In this document: positions 48,880 to 57,820 of the stretch, piece by piece | How the letters are laid out: each line of letters begins with the position of its first letter | How positions within the stretch are numbered: the first letter of the stretch is position 1 | Source: Rutidosis leptorrhynchoides | Taxonomy: Eukaryota > Streptophyta > Magnoliopsida > Asterales > Asteraceae | Direction: 5' to 3' | Assembly (NCBI RefSeq): GCF_046630445.1 | Contig: NC_092340.1 | Location: 366,753,001-366,817,000, forward strand | DNA: 64,000 nucleotides | Translations under genes and position numbers: made by a program | The notes under the pieces: model-generated | The model's database searches: none | What the model saw: the letters and a program-made list of their open reading frames with translations, nothing else | What the model was told of the DNA's origin: nothing

Positions 48880-50400
48880 TCGATAAAAGAAAAGTTTTCG
48901 GATCAATCGTTATCACTTTTAAAGATGTGAAACATATGGGATATAAATGAATTTTTATCCGAAAAGAAATGTGCAAATTAAGTTACAAGGCAAAACTAGA
49001 CTTGTAACTCAATATTTCCCACAAAGACCAGAAATGAATTATGAAGAAAACTTATCCTTATGTAGTGAATACAATTACTTATTAGATACTTAATCAACCT
49101 GGTAGTTACTTAAATGCATCTCATGGATGTTGTTACTACTTATCTATGTGAATCACTTGATAGTGATATATATATGAATATATCTGAAGGGTTTAAGGTA
49201 TCATAAGTATCTAATGCAAAACTCAAATAAATGTATTCCATTGAATCACAAAGATTTTTATATGGATTGATACAATAGTATAACCGATTAAATGACTACT
49301 TGAAAAAAAGCGGTATACATATAAACTTATTTTGCACGTATGTTTTATAAAAACAATGTTCGGATATGTGATCGTAGTTGTTTATGTCAATGTTCTTAAC
49401 ATCATATGAACGAATAAAGAGATCTATGAAATCATTCAACTTCTAAAGAATTATTTTGAAATGAAAGATCATGAAAATCTTAACAGATCGGAAGTTCCAT
49501 ATTTTAGTGCAATTGAGGTTCTTATGTATCTTATAGATTGTACAAGACCTGACATTTCTCTTGCAGTTAATTTGTTGGCAAGATTCAGCTCAAATGACAA
49601 TGGAGCGGGATCAAACACATATTTTGATACCCTTGAGAAACTGCTGATTTAAAATTATTTTATTATAACGTTTCAAAACAAGATTTGGTTGATTATATAT
49701 ATGCAGGTCATTCATCAAATCCTCATAAAGATAAATCTCAAACTCGATATGTATTCCTAAATGGAGATACCACAAAATCATGGCGTTCTTAAAACAAACA
49801 CTTGTTGCAACATCATCATCAAATCATGACGAAGTGATTGCATTATATGAAACTACTCGAAAATGTGTTTGGTTGAGATCAATGACACAAATCATTATTG
49901 ATTCTTGTGGACTAGAACGCTATAAAAGACTAACAACTATCTTCACCAACAACTATATATGAAGATAATGCAGCTTGCATAATACAAATGAAAGAAGAGT
50001 ATCAAAAGTGACTGAACAAAATATAAATACTGACGAGGCGCCAAAGCCATAGACGGTCTTAACGGTCATAAGTTTGATGGAAAAGAATGGTATGTTGGTA
50101 AGGCTCAGAAAAGACTACAAAGGAATAGGAATTGAAACAAGGGTTTGAGCAAACCATGAAGGAGACTGTAGACAAATCACAAGGGCTAAACTTGTACATA
50201 AAAGATTTAGATGATACAGTTTAAGATGAAAACCTCAGATTCTTCTCATATACTCAAGATCTCGTAAAAGACAACAAGATTAAAATGAGATACGTTCAAT
50301 CAACAACTATGCTGATCTTTATACCAAAGCACTGCCAACTGCTATTTTCAGAACACACGTTCATAATATTGGCATGAGACATGTTCAGAAGATGTAACAA
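48880..50400 (+). pseudogene. RT and RNase H remnants of Copia element B
   Basis: Fragments include an LVTQYFPQRPEMNYEE-like RT stretch, LIDCTRPDISLAVNLLARFS and a NADLYTKALPT-like end before the purine tract. Fossil with many breaks. Confidence 0.75.
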
Positions 50401-50549
50401 CTCAGGCGTTGCCTATTTGAGGGGGAGTCAACTCTATGCTGCACTCTTTTTCCCTTAGCTAAAGTTTTATCCCAATGGGTTTTCTTTAGCAAGGTTTTTA
50501 ACGAGGCAGTAATAGTTATTCTCTAATAAAATTGTCATCCAAGGGGGAG

Positions 50550-50787
50550 TGTTATAAAATATCTAGATTGTGTTATAAAATATCTAGATTGAATGTTAAT
50601 TTTATTATTATTATATTTCTTGCATAGTAATATTTTATACTATAAATAGACATGTATGGTAACCATTTAAGGTGTACCATTTCTCTTGAAATATCAATAT
50701 CAATATTTCTTCTCTCATTCTTCTCTCTTTTTCTCTCTTTGTTCTTATAACCATTAAAGGTAGTTATAAGCCTACTGAATTATAACA
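50550..50787 (+). repeat. 3' LTR of Copia element B
   Basis: Same tandem 21-bp start and the same end as the 5' LTR, with two substitutions. Flanked on the right by TAAAT. Confidence 0.93.
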
Positions 50788-51839
50788 TAAATTATAAATT
50801 AAAAATATAACAATTTCATCATCATCTCCAAATCATCACAAAATTCAAACAATTTCAACCCTAATTTATTGACCTTTAAACAATTTCAACAACCTAAAAC
50901 CTAATTCAAAATCACAAATTTTAAATTAAAAATATTAAGCTCTAAATAGTTATTTTATTTTATATTTATCAACTCTTTTAGTATTTAATTAATTTGAACT
51001 TTGAGATACTTTATAATTTCTTTTTACAGCAACACATTTCTTCTATATTTCGTCTATATCTTCAGTCAAATTTAAGCATTTGAGGTATTGTTGGTTGCAA
51101 ATTTTGGACATGATTTCATAATGGTATCTGCAAATTTGTATTTTTGGACATGAATCCTTGTATTTTAATTGCAACTCAATGATGTGTTCATCAACCGCAA
51201 ATTTGGACATGATTTCATAACAGTATCTGCAAACAGATCAAAAATCGAACACAAATTTGGACATGATATCTGGATCTGTTCATCAAGGATTCAACAAGCC
51301 TCCAATATCCAATCTATGATTTAAATATTTTTAGAGAGCGGTTCCTGAATGAAAGATGTCTAAACTTCGAATTCAGACACTTGTCAATCATCTCCTCAAC
51401 ATGAAGACCACTTCATCGTTCTCCAATTTTGAATCTCCTATTTTGGACCCAAACCCTAGATATGAGATTTCATTCATCCCTTGATGTTTTAATTCGATTT
51501 CAGGACTCAAATAGCTTGAGTAAGTGGTCAGAAACTCAGATCTAAAATCAATTTTATCTAAACATTGTTGAAACAATACAGAGACCATATCTTTGACTTT
51601 TAGTTTGACTGACGAAGAACATTGAATCTGAGATGATTTTGTTGATGTAAATGAAATATGTTTGTTGAGAGCGACTCGGTTTAGCTTTAGGATTACAATC
51701 TGATATCAGATTGTATTGATAATCACTAATTGATAGTTTGAAAAAAAAATAGGCTCATGAAGAACGTGATGAACAAGTATAGTAGAAGGAATTTTTTTTG
51801 TTGTTTTTGAATTTTTTTGAAATGAATCTGAAAAATGAA
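50788..51839. other. interior of the outer Mutator-like element
   Basis: About 1 kb without recognised coding. GGACATGATTTCATAA with TATCTGCAAA is repeated twice (about 51108 and 51206). A 66-codon minus-strand frame at 51388-51588 matches nothing I know but could be captured host sequence. Confidence 0.4.
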
Positions 51840-53698
51840 GGGAAAATTATTTGAAAATGCACTGAACTTTCACTAAAAATCTATTATGTGCATTCAACTT
51901 TCAAATCTCCTATTGTATGCATTCAACTATTTAAATTGTGCTATTGTATGTATATAACCGGTAATAAATGGTAACTTTCATGTCTTTTCAATTTCAAAAT
52001 TACATTATTGGTCCTCATGTTTATCAAATATTGCATCATTTATTTTTTCTAAACAAAATTACATCAGTGATCCTTCTTCACCTTTTTCACCTTCTTTCAT
52101 CTCCTACCCTTTTTCTTCACATCATCCAATTAAATCAAGAATTATAAAATCAACGACCAAATCATTTTTTAACCAAAAACTCTAAAACGTAAAACGTGAT
52201 TCACATCATCTGATTAAATCCAGAGTAGGTCGTCAACAGCAGCACCGATGCTGCCGCCGCCGTCAAGAGCAGAACCGCTGTCAACAGAAACACTGATGTA
52301 AACTAGCTTCAACGATTTTGGTACATTTCGACCTTCAATTTCGAGCTTTTGGAGGATCTATAATTTTGGTTTTAATTTAGATTTTTGGGTCTTTGCTTTG
52401 GGTTGTAAAGGATTTGAGGGTTTGAAACCCACATGATGTAATTTAGGGTTTTTTTTCTACCAACAAACCAACGTGATGTAATGATCTATAAATCCTTTTT
52501 CTTCCATCTTCAATAAAATTTATTCTCATATTGTTTGTTTGATCTTGAATCTTTCATATGATGTTTCTCCTTCTTTACACTGAATCTTTCATCTGCAAAT
52601 AAATTCTTAAAGGATCTTACTTTTTGAGATTTAATCAATAGGAATTATGCTGGGTATAAATGGAATGTGGGGGCTCACAAATCGTCATATTCAATCTTGG
52701 TGATAAAATCTCTTTTTGTTGTTATGCTCATGTTTATGCTTATTGTTAGTAAGTGAGTTCATTTGATCATTTATGAATTTATCAGATTCCATGGTTTCTG
52801 CAAATTCCATGAATTTTTGAAGTTTAGTTTAAGAATTTTATTTTTTATTATTATGATTTTACCGACAAAGTCTTGCTTATTTTATTTTTTTTTTATTTTT
52901 TTAAAAGCTTTTTTTTGTTATGAAATCAGTCTAGACTTATTCAATTTTGAAATTGCCCTCTTTCTTTGAATTTGTAAGCAATTATCATGAATGAAAAGTA
53001 TTTTTCAATTGGCAATTGAGTGTGCTTTGGTGTAGTTCAGGTGTTCATGTAGTCCTTTAAGCTTCATTGGGTATTTTGTTTGATTTTGTTTGGATAAAAA
53101 GTTGCCACTTTATGCATTTTGAAGATCTTTCTATGTTTGCTTATGTTTCAATATTATACAGTTTAAAATTTTAGCGTAGTTTATGTTATTAGTGTGTAGA
53201 AATAGCCGAATTCAATCATGAATTTTGTATTATGAGTTGGCTAACCAAAATTCTTAGAGGTTCAACTCAAGGGATAAATACTCAAGAAAACATCATGCGA
53301 GATATCAAGATGATGAAATCTGGGAGTGTCCTCCAACTACATATGTAATCATCCTTTTTTGCATTATATTTATTTTGTAAAGTGAAGAAATTGATAGAGC
53401 TACTGCACTTTCCCTTCTAGAAGAAGATGCAAAGAGTACCATTTATGTTTTAGAAGATGAAGATGTTCTTGAAAATAGGGATGAGATAAAATCTAACGAA
53501 ATAAGTTAACGGACGTTAAGTTGAGGGAACAACCACGAACATTTTTTAAATATTAACCTGATACCTGATGTACAAGTCACTCAGTGCGTACAATAGACCA
53601 ATTTTAAAAGTTGAATGCGTACAATAGGAGATCTGAAAGTTGAATGCATACAATAGGAATTTGATGAAAGTTCAGTGCATTTTCAAACAATTTTCCCA
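51840..53698 (+). mobile_element. Pack-MULE-like element nested in a relative
   Basis: The ends GGGAAAATTATTTGAAAATG and CATTTTCAAACAATTTTCCC are inverted. A perfect 9-bp duplication AAAAATGAA flanks it (51831-51839 and 53699-53707). Its end sequences belong to the same family as the outer element at 33111-54015. The interior lacks a transposase and carries a fragment resembling a DA1/DAR gene start (53232-53510). An upstream GC-rich stretch near 52230-52290 and T-rich sequence with a possible acceptor at about 53198 could be that gene's leader and leader intron. Confidence 0.85.
53232..53510 (+). pseudogene. captured DA1/DAR-like gene fragment (UIM region)
   Basis: The first exon-like piece reads MSWLTKILRGSTQG, like the MGW-L-x-K-I-x-K-G-S start of DA1 family proteins. 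In a shifted frame KHHARYQDDEIWE follows, like the family's YHGRYxDDxIW. An intron-like segment (about 53346-53383, GTAATC..TTTTGTAAAG) leads to EEIDRATALSLLEEDAKS, which matches the first ubiquitin-interacting motif of DA1/DAR proteins (EDIDRAIALSLxEE). LIM and peptidase domains are absent. Retention of the intron points to capture from DNA. The one-base shift makes it a pseudogene. Family assignment is from memory. Confidence 0.65.
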
Positions 53699-54024
53699 AA
53701 AATGAAAGATGTAAATGATATGAAAAAAATAACCAATGAAAGAAGCTGAAGAAGGGTAGACTACGAAAGAAAGTGAAAGAAGGACCAATGATGTAATTCT
53801 ATCTAGAAAAAGTTAATGATGCAATATTCGACAAATATGAGGGGTCAGTTATGTAATTTTGAAATTGAGGTAACCTAGAACTTACCTGTTATAACAAGTT
53901 AAACGCATACAATAGAATAGATTTAAAAGTTGAATGCATACAATAGGAGATCTGAAAGTTGGATGCATACAATTGAAATTTGGTAAAGTTAAGTGCATTT
54001 TCAAACAATTTTCCCTAAAATTTC

Positions 54025-54834
54025 AGTTTCATAAGCGTTTCTCACTTTTCCCTCACACCCCCACTATGTTTGTTTAGCTAGTCAAATTTCATAGCATAAC
54101 TTTCAATATTATCAATGTGTTATTTAATCAAGTAATGAAGTGGTTTTCTTTCACGAAGACGTTTTCCAGCAGCCCACCCTTGTGTCGCTGCCTTTCCAGC
54201 CGGTTTTTACTCCCTTCATGTTCATCATTTTGCGATTATCTTGTCTCTTCAGTTGGCAGCGATTAAAGGTTTTCAAGGATGTTTGGCATCAGTTAATGTG
54301 GGTCTTTTTTTGGTAGCAGCAACTTCATCCGACCGGGAATCCTCATATTTACATCTAATCGATTTTCTTGGGACTATAGTGGCGATCTGGTTAAGTGGGT
54401 GTAGATTGGGTGACTCGTTATCCTTGTTTTCTAGAGATTTTCGATGAATTTGCCATTGTGTTAAGTCTTCGTTGTTGATAGACGATTGGTTTTGTTGAAG
54501 ACATGAAATGGGTTTTTTTGATTGGAGTGGTTCACGAGTTTGTTTTGTTCAATCATTATACTTCAGTGTGTGATGTTGTATTAGTTTGTTTTATTTTTAA
54601 TTTTTTTTTTAGTTTTGTTCGATGTTGTATAGGTGCAGTTAGTAATTGTAATAAAGATAGGTCAAAGAAAGTCACGCTGATCGTTGGATCCTTTCAATTC
54701 AGTTGCAGCAGCACTAAAACAATTGTAACTCAATTAGATCTCTAATATATTTTGATTTAAATTCTACTTTTTGCAAAAAAAAAAAAAATATAATGAATTA
54801 ATAAATATTTTAATTACATAATTAAAAAATCAAA
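54025..54834. other. intergenic, no gene recognised
   Basis: Open frames at 54241-54447 and 54503-54745 have no family features. Slightly GC-richer than the nest. Ends in an A run at 54776-54788. Confidence 0.45.
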
Positions 54835-55335
54835 ACTTAACTTATCGAGTAGAGGTCTTGAGATTGAATAAATTGGTTGCGCTTTGTGTTCTTGGCATGT
54901 AGAGTCTATCGACCACGTACTGTTCGGATGTGAAGTAGCTCTTGATCTTTGGCGAAAGCTTTGTATATGGTCAGACATTTTCATCCCAACTTGTTCATCA
55001 CAGGTCGAGTGGATCACGTGGTACAACGATTGACATGCTAACTCGGATGCTAAATAGTTGATGTATGTTATTATTTCCTCGATGTTATGTATATTTGGAG
55101 ATTGAGTAGCACTTTGTTTGAAGATAACCCCTTGAAGAAGAGCTCATTTTTCGATATTATGCGCCTTTCGTCTTTTAATTTGATTTGTAATAGAGGCAAG
55201 TTTAATATTTGTTGGCACGCTTGACTTATAAAAGCTTTGTAATCCCATTGTAATTGTTGTGTAGCTTTGTCTAGCTTCTCGCTAGAGAGCCTTAATTAAT
55301 AAAAAAAATTCTCTTCAAAAAAAAAAGAAAAAAAT
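54835..55335 (+). mobile_element. L1-type LINE, 3' end fragment
   Basis: Conceptual translation gives LSSRGLEIE, then CALCSWHVESIDHVLFGCEVALDLWRK split over a short stretch. This is the zinc-binding domain (CxxC..H..C) at the C-terminus of plant L1 reverse transcriptases. FDIMRLSSFNLICNRGK- and NICWHAWLIKAL-like ends follow. The 3' UTR CTAGCTTCTCGCTAGAGAGCC and an A-rich tail close it at about 55335. 5'-truncated with frame damage. Confidence 0.75.
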
Positions 55336-55405
55336 AATAATAATCGTTTAGGTGAATTCCATTAATGTTTTTTAATAAAATAGTAAATAACAGTAACCGT
55401 ATAGA

Positions 55406-55436
55406 CCAATCCATCTAATCGCTCTCCCTATATAAT
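55406..55436 (+). promoter_or_regulatory. CCAAT and TATA boxes of the X8 protein gene
   Basis: CCAAT at 55406-55410 and CCTATATAATT with a TATATAA core at 55429-55435, about 80 bp upstream of the ATG at 55515. This spacing leaves a leader of roughly 50 bases. Confidence 0.6.
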
Positions 55437-55514
55437 TACATACACATTAACATATTTTCACTATATGTTTAAACCTAAAGAGTCCCTCAACACACATAAA
55501 CACAACCACAAAAA

Positions 55515-56288
55515 ATGGCAACATTCACAGAGGTACAACTCATCATCTTTATTTTCCGCCTTTTAATCTCTGGTCAACCCACATCAGCAGCATGGTGCGT
55601 TGCTAAAAACGACGCGTCATCGGACGCGTTACAACGAGGACTCGATTATGCATGTGGTAACGGGGCAGATTGCAACGAGATATTACCATCGGGAAAGTGT
55701 TTTGAACCGGATACTGTTCAATCGCATGCAGCGTATGTGTATAGTAGTTATTACGAGGGCTCATCCAAGACGCCTGCCGATTGTGACTTCTCCGGCACCG
55801 CCACCTTCACTGACACTGATCCCAGTTACTATCACTTTTATTTTACTTGTTTCATATAAATAACATTTTTTACTAATAAAATAATAACCTAATATTTTTA
55901 CTTATTTATTTTAACTATTTTATATATTGTTTCAGGTTATGGATCTTGTGTTTATCCCGGTTCTTCAAGGTATATCCATTTATTTCTTTTAACAAATTTC
56001 ACATTTAATTTAATTTTATTTCAACCAACTTAATAAACATGTATGTATTTATTACAAAATATATTTAAATATTTATTAATAGTACTTGTAATACATTGAT
56101 ATCTGTGTAAATTTAATATATTCTATTAATGACTCAGTTATATAATTTGCAGCATGACGGGAAGAACAAAAGAGAAGACTAGTCCAACATCAAACACAAA
56201 AAGAACACCACCACCGAAAAATGGTCATGTTATGCCTCACGAGAATGGTGATATTAGAGTTTCGAAGATTGAAGATATACATAGTTAA
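55515..56288 (+). CDS. secreted X8/CBM43-domain protein
   Basis: Three exons: 55515-55824, 55936-55969 and 56153-56288. Junctions are GT-AG, and the frame gives 159 residues. Residues 1-25 are a signal peptide (VQLIIFIFRLLISG). The X8 domain (carbohydrate-binding module 43) starts at WCVAK and runs through ALQRGLDYACG, ADCNEI, GKCFEPDTV, YSSYYEG, CDFSGTATFTDTDPS and, across intron 1, YGSCVYPGSS. Family knowledge: X8 proteins bind beta-1,3-glucan (callose). Relatives include plasmodesmata callose-binding proteins, Ole e 10-like pollen proteins and glucanase tails. The last 45 residues are basic and hydrophilic with a PPP run, and end ...KIEDIHS with no hydrophobic GPI-anchor signal. It is therefore predicted to be soluble in the wall. 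Splicing at DPS/YGS matches the conserved motif. Confidence 0.88.
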
Positions 56289-56961
56289 GGAAATATGTAA
56301 TTTAAATGTTTAAAATGAGAATATATGATATTAGCTTTTCTTTATTTGCAATACTCAAATATTTATATTTTAGCCAATTCCAGCTCTGTTTGATAGATGC
56401 AAATCGAAAGATAAAGGATTTGTAAGCCATCGATGCCATTTCAAAGGCTGTCTTTTTTTGATTTATATGATATTCACTCAAAACTTTGAGTTGTATTTCA
56501 TTTTGGATAATCACATTAGTTAGTTTACTTTTGCCAAAGATAAATGTGTTCCGATTTTTTCATATCATGTAGTTCGAAACCCATTCAACCGCTTGCCAAA
56601 GGGATTTACCAAATAACGTAGAGAAGTTGTATCTATTATCCGAAAAGGTCTCGAGTCTCAGCCAAACTTAAGTTAGATGGAGGGCCAAGTTGTCACTATT
56701 TATAAACTCGAGTCCATTCGTCAAACATTGATTTGCATAGTATGAGTGTTGATCCACGCTTTCAAGGCCATCATCACAAATTGTTGTGACGACCCGGAAA
56801 TTTCTGACCAAATTTAAACTTTATCTTTAAATAATTTAATGTTTTCAACACGATAAGCAAAGTCTGTAATGTTGAGTCTCAAAGTTTTGGAACTATATTC
56901 AAGTAATCAATTATTCTTTAACTGTTCTCGAAGATTCACGAACAATATATATATAACTTAA

Positions 56962-57037
<76 letters not shown>

Positions 57038-57124
57038 TTCAAATTATTTAGTAAACGATAGTAACATTCGATTGATATTTAGATAAGTTAACTAAAACGT
57101 TTAATATGAACCAGTAAAACACTA

Positions 57125-57240
57125 ATTTGCTACAGTATTTTCGAATTGCTACAGTACCCGAAAAGCTACAGTGTTTTCGAAAATTACTATTTGCTACAGT
57201 AGAAACTTTGCTGCAGTAACTTTGCTACAGTAAAACACTA
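57125..57240 (+). repeat. TTGCTACAGT array in LTR copy 3
   Basis: Six copies of TTGCTACAGTA or close variants within 115 bp. It is the reverse complement of the array at 36072-36215 and lies at the same LTR position once orientation is considered. Confidence 0.85.
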
Positions 57241-57623
57241 TTTCAAAATGAAAATGTATATATGTATATGTATATACTACGAGACGATGATTTATAGAAG
57301 CAAATAACCAAAACACTTAATTGATTAAAGCTACACTTCGAGTGACATAGTTTATCAATGATTAAGTTTAATTTTTGATAAAAGTACACGTCGCGTAATG
57401 AAAAGTACCAGTTTTCTAAGCGTACGAAAATGCATTCGAGAAACCGGAACCGGGACATAAGTCGAGTGACAACGTACGACATATCGAAACAAAAGTTATA
57501 AGTTAACTATGCACGTAAATATAATATAATATATAAATAATTATATAAATTAAATATATTATATATATTATATAAAATTATGTCGACAAACTAAAAGTTA
57601 AACGAAGTGAGCTGGTGACAGAT

Positions 57624-57702
57624 GGCCATGCGATCGCATGGCCAAACAACCTCCAAACCATGCGATCGCATGCAAGGAGAAATCAGGCCAACACTATAAA
57701 AA
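57624..57702 (+). promoter_or_regulatory. paired palindromes plus TATA box, LTR copy 3
   Basis: A perfect 20-bp palindrome GGCCATGCGATCGCATGGCC at 57624-57643 and a second CATGCGATCGCATG at 57659-57672. The 14-bp cores are 32 bp apart. TATAAAAA follows at 57695-57702. Same arrangement as LTR copies 1 and 2. Confidence 0.65.
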
Positions 57703-57748
57703 CTCGACCATTTCTACTTCTGATTCAATTCATTTTACTCTGTATTTA

Positions 57749-57820
<72 letters not shown>

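Larger units (their letters stand above)
33379..50787 (+). mobile_element. Ty1/Copia retrotransposon B with nested insertions
   Basis: Two 238-bp LTRs (33379-33616 and 50550-50787) differ at two positions, and TAAAT flanks both outer ends. A primer-site-like CGTTATCAGCACGA follows the 5' LTR, and the purine tract AAGGGGGAG precedes the 3' LTR. Recognisable parts are a repeat-rich leader, integrase remnants (about 38940-39670) and RT/RNase H remnants (about 48880-50400). The element is badly broken, with many breaks. Two differences in 238 bp would mean roughly 0.3 million years at 1.3e-8 per site per year, which contrasts with the decayed interior. Inside it lie a solo LTR, a MITE and a Tekay-type element. 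Confidence 0.88.
33111..54015. mobile_element. outer Mutator-like element, split by later insertions
   Basis: The left end GGAAAAATTGTTTGAAAATGCA and the right end (reverse complement GGGAAAATTGTTTGAAAATG) are inverted. They share the GTATGCATTCAA and CCTATTGTATGCAT words over 150 bp or more. Flanks TAAAATTTT (33102-33110) and TAAAATTTC (54016-54024) match at 8 of 9. The element's own sequence remains at 33111-33378, 50788-51839 and 53699-54015, about 1.6 kb in all. No transposase was recognised. It holds Copia element B and a second member of its own family. Confidence 0.8.
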
